From Planctomycetota bacterium (GTDB lineage: Bacteria > Planctomycetota > Phycisphaerae > UBA1845 > PWPN01), in contig JAKLEZ010000002.1 of the NCBI GenBank assembly GCA_022711465.1, forward strand, positions 62,001-126,000: a stretch of 64,000 nt of DNA, read 5' to 3'. Below the pieces are notes generated by a model, which worked only from the letters and a program-made list of their open reading frames with translations, made no database searches and was not told where the DNA came from. The stretch's first letter is position 1; the number at the start of each line of letters is the position of its first letter. Position numbers and translations under genes: made by a program. Positions 25,073 to 33,481 of the stretch are shown here, one piece after another.

Positions 25073-26416
25073 TCAGGTCCCGAGGTCGTTCTTGCCCTGC
25101 GAAGTGCCGACCATGCCGTACTTGGTCATCTTGTCACGCAGGGTGGTGCGGGGAATGCCGAGAATCTGGGCCGCCCGAGCCTGGTTGCCGGCAGCCCGCT
25201 GGAGGGCGGAATCGATCAGCGTCCGTTCAATGTCGGCGATCGTCTCGGTCAGCGCTGGCGGACGAACCGCGTCGGCGGCCGCACTGGTCGAGGTCAAGCG
25301 GGCAGACTCCTCCGGGAGGAGAACGTCGCGAAGCTCGATCTGGCCGCCGCTGGTCAGGGCCGCGGCCCGCTCGAGAACATGCTCCAGCTCGCGAATGTTG
25401 CCGGGCCAGTGATAGGCGAGCATGGCCTCCGTCGCCTGCGCGGCAAGACGCAGCGTCTGCCCGCCGGTCCGTTGAGCTCTGTTCCGCAGATACTCCTCGG
25501 ACAGCGGAACGATGTCCTCGCGGCGATCGCGAAGCGGTGGTACGGTCACCGTGACGGTCGAGATGCGATACGCGAGGTCCTTGCGGAATCCACCCGAGTC
25601 AACCAGAGACTTCAGGTCGCAGCCGGTCGCGCAGATCAGGCGAACATCGAGCTCGCCACCCTGTGGCGTCTGCATCCGGTCCACCAGATACAGCAACCGA
25701 CCCTGGATCTCCGAGGGCAGAGTGTCTACGTTCTGAAGAAACAAGGTCCCGCCCGCGGCCTCCTCGAACTTGGCGGGCAGGTCCATCTCCAGTTTGGGCG
25801 CCGGGCACAAATCGCAGTCCAGCACCAGAAACGGCTTCTGGGCCCGACGGCTGAGCTGATGCACCGTCTGCGCGACGAGGCTCTTGCCCGTCCCGGTCTC
25901 ACCTTGCAGCAGGACGGCACAGTCGTTGCCGGTCAACTCACGCACCTGCCGGCAGAGTTGGGCCCCCGCATAACTGTAGCCAATGAGCGGACCAGCCTGC
26001 TCGCCGCCCGCCGGCTGGGCCTCCGCCGCCCGGCCCAGAACTCCGGCCGCCCTTAAACCGTCCAGCTTGCGGATCAGCACCTCCGTCGCAAAAGGCTTCG
26101 TCAGGTAGTCCTGGGCACCACGCTTGATCGCCGTCACCGCAGCATCAACTGTCCCGTAAGCGGTCATCAGGATCACGTGGGTGTGCGGCCAGTGCACCTT
26201 GATCTGCTCGAGAAACTGCAGCCCGTCCATCTGGGGCATCCGAACATCGGTGACCACCACGTCCACCGGCCGGGCCTGCAGATGCCTGAGCGCAGACTCG
26301 GCATCGGTGGCATCCAGGACCGTGTAACCCGCTTGCGAAAGCTCAATCTGCAGCGTGATTCTCTTCAGTGGCTCGTCATCAACAACAAGTACGACGCCCT
26401 TGGTGTTCTCGCTCAT
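25073..26416 (-). CDS. NtrC-family response regulator with degenerate AAA+ domain
   Basis: 447 residues. Receiver domain (about 8-120): VVDDEP acidic pair, phospho-acceptor D57 in TDVRMP, T85, K107, all intact. AAA+ domain (about 140-365): Walker A GETGTGKS (172-179) is intact, and the Arg-finger region FRKDLAYR and sensor II HWPGNIREL are kept. The Walker B GGTLFLDE of the family is GGTLFLQN (222-229), losing both acids, and the segment that normally carries the GAFTGA sigma-54 contact loop is absent. A Fis-type HTH (about 401-433: RAAGNQARAAQILGIPRTTL) ends the protein. It is probably a DNA-binding regulator that does not activate sigma-54. The start has AGAGGAT upstream. No sensor kinase is adjacent; it is divergent from the ABC exporter operon (227 bp). 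Confidence 0.9.
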   Translation of the reverse strand: MSENTKGVVLVVDDEPLKRITLQIELSQAGYTVLDATDAESALRHLQARPVDVVVTDVRMPQMDGLQFLEQIKVHWPHTHVILMTAYGTVDAAVTAIKRGAQDYLTKPFATEVLIRKLDGLRAAGVLGRAAEAQPAGGEQAGPLIGYSYAGAQLCRQVRELTGNDCAVLLQGETGTGKSLVAQTVHQLSRRAQKPFLVLDCDLCPAPKLEMDLPAKFEEAAGGTLFLQNVDTLPSEIQGRLLYLVDRMQTPQGGELDVRLICATGCDLKSLVDSGGFRKDLAYRISTVTVTVPPLRDRREDIVPLSEEYLRNRAQRTGGQTLRLAAQATEAMLAYHWPGNIRELEHVLERAAALTSGGQIELRDVLLPEESARLTSTSAAADAVRPPALTETIADIERTLIDSALQRAAGNQARAAQILGIPRTTLRDKMTKYGMVGTSQGKNDLGT

Positions 26417-26643
26417 GCCCGCAATCCTCTTGACGTGTGGTGGTGAAACTGCTTCCCGCCACTCCCTTGGCTCGCGTTCGCCACAACGGCCGCAAGACCC
26501 GGCAAGGCCGACACTATCGGACCGCGGCCCACAGTTTATCAGCCGCGGGATTAATTGCAACGGGAATTTTGCGTCTCATTCACCTCGTTACAAATGAAAG
26601 ACCACACGCTAAGATGGGCAAGCTCCTTCGGAGGTGAATCCTC

Positions 26644-27780
26644 ATGCGCAAGGCGCTCGGACTTGCCGTCCTGGTCGGCCTCGGTGTCCTCGGCTGGTTG
26701 TATTGGCAGCAACACAAACCACAGGCCCTCGTCGTCTCCGGGTTCGTGGAAGCCGATCTCATCCGCGTCGGCTCCCGCGTCGGCGGGCGGGTCGCCGAGG
26801 TCAGCGTCGTCGAGGGCCAGCAAGTCAAGGCCGGCACCCCCTTGTTCCGCATCGATCCCTTCGATCTTCAGGAGCAACTCAAACAGGCCGAAGCCGAACT
26901 GGCCGCCAGCCAGGCCGATCACGCCCGCCTCAAGGCCGGCAATCGCCCCCAGGAGATCGAACAGGCCCGGGCCAAGTTCAACCGCATGACCGCAATCCAC
27001 GAAAAACTGGTGGCCGGCCCCCGCCCTCGGGAGATCGAGATCGCCCGGGAAGAACTCAATCGGGCAAAGGCCGGCCTCGAACTGGCCGAATCAGAGCACG
27101 AACGCGTCGAATCACTCCGCAAACAGGGCACCGCACCCAAAATCGAACTCGACCTGGCCATCCGCCAGCTCAAAGCGGCAAAGGCGGATACCGCCGCAGC
27201 CCAACTCAAGCTCGCCCTGCTCGAGGAAGGCTCCCGAAAGGAGGATCTGGCCGAGGCCAAGGCCGCCTTGGCTGAGGCCGAACAGGCCATGAGGCTCCTG
27301 GAGGCCGGATTCCGGACTGAGGACCTCGCCAAGGCCGCCGCCCAGGTCATGGCCGCCCAGGCCAGAGTGGCCGCAATCCAAGTGCGACTCAGAGAACTCG
27401 TGGTCATCGCACCCTGCGATTGCTCGGTCGAGGCCATCGATCTCCATCCCGGCGACCTGGTCGCCATGAACGCACCCGCCGTCTCACTGCTGGATAAGAC
27501 CAGCCTCTGGGTCCGAGCTTATCTCCCAGAATCACGCCTCGGACAGGTCCAACTCGGACAGAAAGTACCCATCCGCGTGGATAGCTTCCCAACCGAGCAA
27601 TTCCAGGGACGCCTCACCTTCCTCGCCCAGGAAGCCGAATTCACCCCCCGAAATGTCCAGACCCCAGAGGAACGCAGCAAGCAGGTGTTCCGGATCAAGG
27701 TGTACCTCGACCAAGGCTTGGACCGGCTCCGCGTCGGGATGGCCGCTGACGTCCTCCTGGGAGAGGCCGCCAACCCATGA
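26644..27780 (+). CDS. HlyD-family membrane-fusion subunit of an ABC exporter (YbhG-like)
   Basis: 378 residues. A single N-terminal membrane anchor (residues 5-22) precedes a lipoyl/barrel-sandwich half (VSGFVEADLIRVGSRVGGRV), a long coiled-coil hairpin (residues 75-240, with repeats of the RKEDLAEAKAALAEAEQ kind), the return half VIAPCDCSVEAIDLHPGD and a C-terminal beta-barrel. Such adaptor proteins bridge the inner-membrane ABC pump and a TolC-type outer-membrane channel. GGAGGTG lies upstream of the ATG. It is first in a three-gene operon with 4-nt overlaps at both junctions, like E. coli ybhGFSR but with a single permease gene. Confidence 0.92.
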   Translation: MRKALGLAVLVGLGVLGWLYWQQHKPQALVVSGFVEADLIRVGSRVGGRVAEVSVVEGQQVKAGTPLFRIDPFDLQEQLKQAEAELAASQADHARLKAGNRPQEIEQARAKFNRMTAIHEKLVAGPRPREIEIAREELNRAKAGLELAESEHERVESLRKQGTAPKIELDLAIRQLKAAKADTAAAQLKLALLEEGSRKEDLAEAKAALAEAEQAMRLLEAGFRTEDLAKAAAQVMAAQARVAAIQVRLRELVVIAPCDCSVEAIDLHPGDLVAMNAPAVSLLDKTSLWVRAYLPESRLGQVQLGQKVPIRVDSFPTEQFQGRLTFLAQEAEFTPRNVQTPEERSKQVFRIKVYLDQGLDRLRVGMAADVLLGEAANP

Positions 27781-28727
27781 ACCAGGCAGTCATCCACACC
27801 ACCAGCCTCACCCGCCGGTTCGGCAGCTTCGTGGCCGTCCGCGAGGTGAGCTTCCAGGTCCCCCGAGCGAGCATCTTCGGCCTGCTCGGCCCAAACGGAT
27901 CAGGCAAATCCACCTTGATCCGTATGCTCTGCGGCGTCCTCCGACCCAGCGACGGACAGGGCAGCGTGCTGGGCATCGATATCCGCCGTCACCCCGAGGC
28001 CATCAAACGCCGAATCGGCTACATGTCCCAGAAATTCAGCCTCTACGCCGACCTCAGCGTGACCGAGAACCTGCGATTCTACGGCATGATCTACGGCCTC
28101 AATACCGCCCGCCAGCGGGAACGAGAACAACACGTTATGGAACTGACCGGCTTGGGCTCCTACGCCGACCGCCTGGCCGGACATCTCTCCGGAGGCTGGA
28201 AACAACGCCTGGCCCTGGCCTGCGCCGTGATCCACGAACCGGAAATGCTCTTCCTCGATGAGCCCACCGCCGGCATCGATCCGGTCGCCCGCCGGGATCT
28301 CTGGGATCTGCTCTTCACCTTGTCGCATCAGGGCGTCACCATGCTCGTGACCACCCACTACATGGACGAGGCCGAACGCTGTACCCACGTCGGATACATC
28401 CATCTGTCACAACTCATCGCCCTCGGCGAACCCGCCGACCTCAAGGCCCTGCCCGCGGTCATGCCCGCCGGCACCCGACGATTCGAGGTCGTCTGCGCCG
28501 ATCCGCCCGCCGCCTTGGCCCGCTGCCGGAAACTGCCCGCCGTCCGCGACGCCACCCTGTTCGGAACCGCCTTGCACGTCCTGGTCATGGAAACCCTTCC
28601 CCCGCAAAACCTCCTGGCCAGCATCGCCCCAGACGATTCGGCGGCCACCTTCCGCACCATCGGACCCACCCTGGAAGACGTGTTCGTCCTCCTCAGCCGC
28701 CAGCGGGCGGCGGGAGGGGCCTCATGA
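27777..28727 (+). CDS. ABC-2 type exporter ATPase (YbhF-like)
   Basis: 316 residues, one nucleotide-binding domain. Walker A GPNGSGKST, Q-loop MSQKFSLYADL, signature LSGGWKQRLALACA (LSGGW instead of LSGGQ) and Walker B MLFLDEPTAGIDP are all visible, followed by the H-loop VTTHYMDEAE. The C-terminal 90 residues are a regulatory tail as in drug-export ATPases. It would energise the permease encoded immediately after it. The start codon overlaps the stop of the membrane-fusion gene (ATGA), indicating translational coupling. E. coli YbhF has two fused NBDs; this one has only one. Confidence 0.94.
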   Translation: MNQAVIHTTSLTRRFGSFVAVREVSFQVPRASIFGLLGPNGSGKSTLIRMLCGVLRPSDGQGSVLGIDIRRHPEAIKRRIGYMSQKFSLYADLSVTENLRFYGMIYGLNTARQREREQHVMELTGLGSYADRLAGHLSGGWKQRLALACAVIHEPEMLFLDEPTAGIDPVARRDLWDLLFTLSHQGVTMLVTTHYMDEAERCTHVGYIHLSQLIALGEPADLKALPAVMPAGTRRFEVVCADPPAALARCRKLPAVRDATLFGTALHVLVMETLPPQNLLASIAPDDSAATFRTIGPTLEDVFVLLSRQRAAGGAS

Positions 28728-29869
28728 ACGGCTTCCGGGCCATCCTGCTCAAGGAATTCTCCCACATCCGCCGGGACCGCTCCACCCTCATCTTCGCCCT
28801 GTTCGTCCCCATACTCCAATTGACCCTCTTCGGCTACGCGATCAACGTCACCATCGACAACATCCCCCTCGCAGTCTTCGATCTGGACCGCCGGCAGGAG
28901 AGCCGCCGGTTGATCGATGCCATGTGCAACACGCGAACGTTTCGCGTCATCGAACAGACCGCAGATAGGCAAACACTCCAACACGCCATGACCAGCGGGC
29001 GAGCCAAAACCGCAATCCTCATCCCCGCCGACTACTCCGAACGCCTGCTCCGCGGCGAACAGGCCCACGTCCAGGTGCTCATCGACGGCAGCGATTCACA
29101 GGTCGCCAGCACGGCCTTGAACGCAGTAAGCCTCCTGGTCGTCCAGCTCTCCACCGGAAAGGCCAAGGCCGTGGTCGAGGCCGCCCAAATCGCCCCCTCA
29201 CGCGATCCTCGCGGACGGCCAGCCTTGCCAATCGAGGCCCGGGCCCGCCTGCTCTATAACCCCGACCTCGAAAGCTCTCACTTCTTCGTCCCGGGCTTGA
29301 TCGCCATCATCCTGCAACTGGTCCTGGTCTTCATGACCAGCTTCTCCATCGTCAAGGAACGCGAACAGGGAACCCTCGAACAGCTCTTCGTCACCCCCGT
29401 CGGCCGCGCCGCCTTGCTCTTCGGCAAGCTGATCCCCTACGCCCTCCTGGCCCTCACCGAACTCCTCGTCATCCTCGTGGGTATGAACGTCGTCTTCAAG
29501 GTGCCAATCCACGGGAGCCTCCCGCTGCTCATCCTCCTGTCGTCCTTGTTCATCGTCACCGCCCTCGGACTGGGGCTGCTGATCTCCACCCTGGCAACCA
29601 CCCAGCTCCAGGCCATGCAGTTCGCGTTCCTCATCATGATGCCCTCCGTGCTGCTGTCCGGCTTCATGTTCCCACGCTCCGAAATGCCCCTCCCCATCTA
29701 CCTCATCAGCTGCCTCCTCCCCGTAACCTACTTCGTGGAAATCCTCCGCGGCGTCATCCTCCGCGCGGCCGACGCGACCGACCTCCTACCCCATATCACC
29801 GGGCTGGTGATCTGTTGCTTGGTCATCCTCGGCCTCAGCCTCACCAGGTTCCGCAAGCAGCTCGACTGA
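28724..29869 (+). CDS. ABC-2 type exporter permease (YbhS/YbhR-like)
   Basis: 381 residues. N-terminal helix (FALFVPILQLTLFGYAINV), a large periplasmic domain (residues 45-180) and five C-terminal helices with the ABC-2 motif FSIVKEREQGTLEQL and a final PVTYFVEILRGVILR, characteristic of ABC2_membrane_3 permeases. It likely functions as a homodimer, since only one permease gene is present. The substrate is unknown; relatives export drugs or lipids. The gene overlaps the ATPase gene by 4 nt. The final 59 bp before the convergent pseudopilin gene show no terminator. Confidence 0.92.
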   Translation: MNGFRAILLKEFSHIRRDRSTLIFALFVPILQLTLFGYAINVTIDNIPLAVFDLDRRQESRRLIDAMCNTRTFRVIEQTADRQTLQHAMTSGRAKTAILIPADYSERLLRGEQAHVQVLIDGSDSQVASTALNAVSLLVVQLSTGKAKAVVEAAQIAPSRDPRGRPALPIEARARLLYNPDLESSHFFVPGLIAIILQLVLVFMTSFSIVKEREQGTLEQLFVTPVGRAALLFGKLIPYALLALTELLVILVGMNVVFKVPIHGSLPLLILLSSLFIVTALGLGLLISTLATTQLQAMQFAFLIMMPSVLLSGFMFPRSEMPLPIYLISCLLPVTYFVEILRGVILRAADATDLLPHITGLVICCLVILGLSLTRFRKQLD

Positions 29870-29928
29870 GCCCGACCTTGAGCCCGCGACGGCCGACAAC
29901 GTGCCCGCCCCCCCCAGGCCCAGACCGC

Positions 29929-30852
29929 CTACCGGCCGGCACCCATGATCACGTAAGCCGCCATCCGATCCTTGGTGTGATTGTTGCACCGGGCGTCGGC
30001 CATCGCCGTGTGACCGTCCCAGTACAGAACATTCGATTGCCGCCGGTGACGCATGGCGAAGAAGTCGCCCAACGCCGGAAAACTCGTGCCATTGTCCATC
30101 GAAACCAGCGAACTGCTCGCGGCGGAACGGTCCGTCGAGATCAACGAGTCCCCCTCACCGTTGGGCCACTCCTCGAACAACAACGCAACCCGGTCCGGCG
30201 TCGTCCTGCATCGCGTGGGCTTGCCATAAAACTCGCTGAGATACGTCGACGCCTCCCCGCCCAGATTCTTGGGCGTGATGCGATCAATCGACAGAAAATC
30301 GGTCGCGTCGAGCACCCCCTCCTGCGGGCTTACGTTGCGGTTGCCTTTGACATGCCAGAGTGAGAAATAATGCGTCTCCAGCACCCGCGAGTAACTGTGA
30401 ATCGGCTTGTTGCCGTAAGCCCCGCCGGCCCCGATGGCCACCCCGATCCGCCGCTTCCTGTCCTTCGGACAGAAGTACATTTCCTTGTCCTTCATGTACT
30501 TGTGAATCTGGCCGAACTCAACCCACCGGCTCGAGTCCGACGGGTACTTGCCCCCCGTCTTGGCGTACAGGTCCGGATAGTAATACATCATCGCTTCCGG
30601 ATAGTTGTAGCTCGGGATCGGATGCGCGTCCCACAACCACCACTCGTAGTGCGGGAAAAACTGTTTCTGCTCGTGAGCGTAATACAGGTGGCCGTAATAC
30701 AGCTCCCGCAAACGCGTCTTGCACACCACCGTCTGAGCCTGGTCCCGGGCATTCGCAAGCGACGGCACAAGAACCGCGATCAGCAGGGCGATGAGGCTGA
30801 CCACCACCAGCACCTCAATCAGCGTGAACCCTCGGCACGTGCGACGCAACAT
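29929..30852 (-). CDS. Type II secretion pseudopilin-like protein (DUF1559-like)
   Basis: 307 residues. The type IV prepilin signal is clear: RRTCRG|FTLIEVLVVVSLIALL with Gly8/Phe9 cleavage and Glu at +5. The large C-terminal domain ends with RHRRQSNVLYWDGHTAMAD, the H-x9-DG motif shared by the abundant DUF1559 pseudopilin-like proteins of planctomycetes. These are processed by prepilin peptidase and have no proven individual function. GGAGG 11 nt upstream favours ATG 30852 over the in-frame ATG at 30879. Its promoter region (30853-31391, 539 bp, otherwise without a gene) contains the perfect palindrome at 31070-31090. Confidence 0.92.
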   Translation of the reverse strand: MLRRTCRGFTLIEVLVVVSLIALLIAVLVPSLANARDQAQTVVCKTRLRELYYGHLYYAHEQKQFFPHYEWWLWDAHPIPSYNYPEAMMYYYPDLYAKTGGKYPSDSSRWVEFGQIHKYMKDKEMYFCPKDRKRRIGVAIGAGGAYGNKPIHSYSRVLETHYFSLWHVKGNRNVSPQEGVLDATDFLSIDRITPKNLGGEASTYLSEFYGKPTRCRTTPDRVALLFEEWPNGEGDSLISTDRSAASSSLVSMDNGTSFPALGDFFAMRHRRQSNVLYWDGHTAMADARCNNHTKDRMAAYVIMGAGR

Positions 30853-31069
30853 CACCGTTGACCTCCGCGCCAACCACAACCGCCATGACTCGATCGCCGA
30901 CTTCCGACTTGTCCCCGGCCCCCAAATGCTCTAAATGCTGGTACCGGCCGCCCCGAACACCATGCCCAGAAAACGACGACCACCGCCTCCAGCGCTCAGG
31001 CCCCCGACCAGTCACCTCCCCAACCCCAACCAGACCCGCAACCCGCCCGACCGAAACCATCACCAGCCA

Positions 31070-31090
31070 ATAAGACGTCAGACGTCTTAT
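31070..31090. promoter_or_regulatory. Perfect 10-1-10 palindrome in a divergent intergenic region
   Basis: ATAAGACGTC, a single A, then GACGTCTTAT: two perfect 10-bp arms. It stands out as AT-rich in a C-rich 539-bp intergenic region, 218 bp from the pseudopilin start and 302 bp from the deoxyribosyltransferase-like start. The near-zero spacer and dyad symmetry suit a dimeric transcription factor better than an RNA hairpin, since a one-base loop cannot fold. Confidence 0.6.
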
Positions 31091-31391
31091 GAATTATAGC
31101 CCGCCCGGCTTGCCCTGCAAGCCCGATTCGAAAAGCCCCGCTCCACCCCCGGCATGTACGCCAACCCCGCATGATCCGCCCATCCTCGCCCATCCCGAAG
31201 CTGAAACGCCGCCACCCCACCCCTCCCCCCCCCAGACCAACCCGGCTGAGCTCCATTCCCGCTCCCCAATCCGAGAGATCGGCTTCCATCTCGCGTCCTG
31301 CCGATACAATACACTTCGCCTGTGGGACGACCATGCGCCATCCGCCCAGCCCGGGCATTCGGCCGCCCGACAGGCGACAACGAGGATAACC

Positions 31392-32228
31392 ATGGCCAAG
31401 AATACATTGGGCAGGAATCTGCTCCACGGGGCTCGAGCCTACCTTTCCGGTCCAATGGACTGGGTGGCTTCGCGGGCCGACGAAAAAAAGTCCGGCTGGC
31501 GGGTGCGCGTGAGCGAATTCCTGGCCCACCACGGTGTCACCGTCTTCGACCCGTGGCACAAGCCCGCCGTGCGCGGCCTGCACGGGTATGGCGAAGAGGA
31601 TGAACGAAGCCTCGAAATCCGCGACAACTGGACCTTCGCCTGGGGAGCACATGGCGCCGCCGCCCGGGCTAAGTGCGCCGCCGCCTTCGGCGAGACCGTC
31701 CACATCGACCTGCGAATGGTCGATATCAGCGATTTCATCATCGCCTTCTGCCCGACCAACATCTACAGCGTGGGCACCCCCCATGAGATCGTGGTCGCCA
31801 CCCTCCAGCACAAACCGGTCCTGTTCGTCAGCCCGCCGGTCCGATTCCCCACCCTCCACCAACTCGAGGATCGCGCCCGGCAAGACCCCGAACTGGCCGC
31901 CATGATCCAGCAACTGAAGCTCGAGGTGCCCATCCGCGAGAACACCCGCGGCATCCCCAGTTTGTGGTATCTGCCCATCGTCGGCAGCGAAAACTTCTTC
32001 GATGGCTTCGGGTTTGCCCAGTATCGCGAGTTGTTCCACTGGGAAGTCGACGCGAGCATCCGGCGCGAACTCGATCACCCCCCCCAGCGGCCGCTCCTGG
32101 CGTTCCTCGAAAAACTCACCCAGGGCCACTACCCGCAACGGTGGAGCGCCCGCGACAACGCCTTCAAGGACGACGACGACTGGCTGCTGCTCGAAGGGGC
32201 CCTCCAGCAGGGCCAGGCGGCCGAATGA
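31392..32228 (+). CDS. Nucleoside 2-deoxyribosyltransferase-like protein
   Basis: 278 residues. The N-terminal half matches the nucleoside deoxyribosyltransferase-like fold: GARAYLSGPMDWV, GVTVFDPW, then the helix-strand element IDLRMVDISDFIIAFCP and the IYSVGTPHEIVVA segment. Family members exchange or hydrolyse nucleoside bases; the catalytic Glu cannot be assigned with confidence here (PHEI is a candidate). The C-terminal 120 residues are a less familiar helical extension. GAGG 7 nt upstream of the ATG supports the start. It lies 12 bp from the convergent LptF/G-family gene. Confidence 0.72.
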   Translation: MAKNTLGRNLLHGARAYLSGPMDWVASRADEKKSGWRVRVSEFLAHHGVTVFDPWHKPAVRGLHGYGEEDERSLEIRDNWTFAWGAHGAAARAKCAAAFGETVHIDLRMVDISDFIIAFCPTNIYSVGTPHEIVVATLQHKPVLFVSPPVRFPTLHQLEDRARQDPELAAMIQQLKLEVPIRENTRGIPSLWYLPIVGSENFFDGFGFAQYRELFHWEVDASIRRELDHPPQRPLLAFLEKLTQGHYPQRWSARDNAFKDDDDWLLLEGALQQGQAAE

Positions 32229-32240
32229 GACCGGCCCGCC

Positions 32241-33347
32241 CTACGTCTTCACGTTGTCCAGCAGCAGAACCGCAACCGGACCAAAAACGAGGATCGGAAT
32301 CCAGGCCGGCAGAGCAGGGGAAACATCGAGCGTGCCGGCAACCTGCTGCCCGGCAAAAGTGATCAGGAAACTGATTGCACATACCAGCAAGGCCTTGCCA
32401 CCCTGCGTCAGAATGCTGGTCGGCAGACGGTTCATGAAAAACGGCAGACCAAGCAGGAGGAGGATCATGTTGCCGATCGGTTCCGTGAACCGCCGGTGCT
32501 TGATCTGGGCAATGCGCTGACGATCCACGTCGCCGTGCTCCGCCAGGGCATTCAACTGGCGGGTGCCCAGAAAGGCCAGCCACTGCGTCGTCTGACGGAG
32601 CTTGAGATCGTCCGGCACCAGCGTGCTGTGGTAGAAGTGAGTCCGTTCCTTCACCATCCGGTTCCGGCCGAAAACCCCCTCACCCTGCTTGGCCACACTG
32701 TAACGGAAACCGTTGGTCAGATCCCAGCCGTGCTTGGCACCGTTCCAGTCCGCCTTGTCCGCCAGAATAATGTCTCCCAGGCCACCCCTGTCCGCCGCAT
32801 CCGTCGATAACTCCATCACAATGAGCTTGCCCGCCCGCTGCTCCTTGGGCGAGAACTGCTGAGCACTGATCAGCCGGTTCTCACCATCCTTGATGAACCA
32901 GACTTCGTAAACCCGGGCACCCTCGACGTCATCACGCGTCCGGGCCAGCTTGGGCGCAATACTCGGCAGAACCACCTCGTAATTCGCGACCAGCAGCAGG
33001 TTCATGGCCAGCCCGGCAACGATGATCGGAGCCGCCAGCCGGTAGGTGCTCGTCCCCGAGGCCAGGAAGGCCGTGATCTCGTTCTGCCGCTGCAGGCGGG
33101 CCAGCGTGCCGCAAGCGGCGAAAGCGGTGATTACCCCGGACAACTGGGCGAAATACACGGGTACGTTGTAGACGTAGTAGTCGAAAACGCTGCCCAGGAT
33201 GTCAATGAAGCCGGCACCGTCCTCGGTGAACTCGTCCAGATTGACAAATAGATCGAGTACGACGTACAGACTGATCAGGACGAACAACGACAGGACGTAG
33301 TTCGAGATAAAAGACCGCAGCAGGTATCGGTCCAGCGTGCGAAACAT
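32241..33347 (-). CDS. LptF/LptG-family LPS export permease (YjgP/YjgQ)
   Basis: 368 residues. Six predicted membrane helices, three at each end, flank a periplasmic beta-jellyroll domain (about residues 135-270): the exact layout of LptF/LptG. N-terminal DRYLLRSFISNYVLSLFV and the EITAFLASGTSTYRL coupling-helix segment (E. coli E-x-x-A-x-x-A/x-G type) fit the family. LptF and LptG form the membrane half of the LptB2FG extractor that pulls LPS from the inner membrane. No lptB or lptC is in the window. There is no obvious Shine-Dalgarno, and the gene begins 134 bp after its paralog, probably on one transcript. Confidence 0.9.
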   Translation of the reverse strand: MFRTLDRYLLRSFISNYVLSLFVLISLYVVLDLFVNLDEFTEDGAGFIDILGSVFDYYVYNVPVYFAQLSGVITAFAACGTLARLQRQNEITAFLASGTSTYRLAAPIIVAGLAMNLLLVANYEVVLPSIAPKLARTRDDVEGARVYEVWFIKDGENRLISAQQFSPKEQRAGKLIVMELSTDAADRGGLGDIILADKADWNGAKHGWDLTNGFRYSVAKQGEGVFGRNRMVKERTHFYHSTLVPDDLKLRQTTQWLAFLGTRQLNALAEHGDVDRQRIAQIKHRRFTEPIGNMILLLLGLPFFMNRLPTSILTQGGKALLVCAISFLITFAGQQVAGTLDVSPALPAWIPILVFGPVAVLLLDNVKT

Positions 33348-33481
33348 AACAAAACCGGTCAGCCGTCAGCGCTCAGCTTCTCGCTGCCTACGCTCCATCT
33401 CCAGCTTTCCCCGTGGCCGGGGCAATGACCTCACGCCCGCAAACCCCCAGATCCTCAAGCCCTCGAAAAACCCGCCGCCCC

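Noticed and set aside
26530..26570. Possible sigma-54 promoter (GG...GC) upstream of the ABC exporter operon
   Set aside because: The GG and GC elements are 7 nt apart rather than the required 10, so the match fails.
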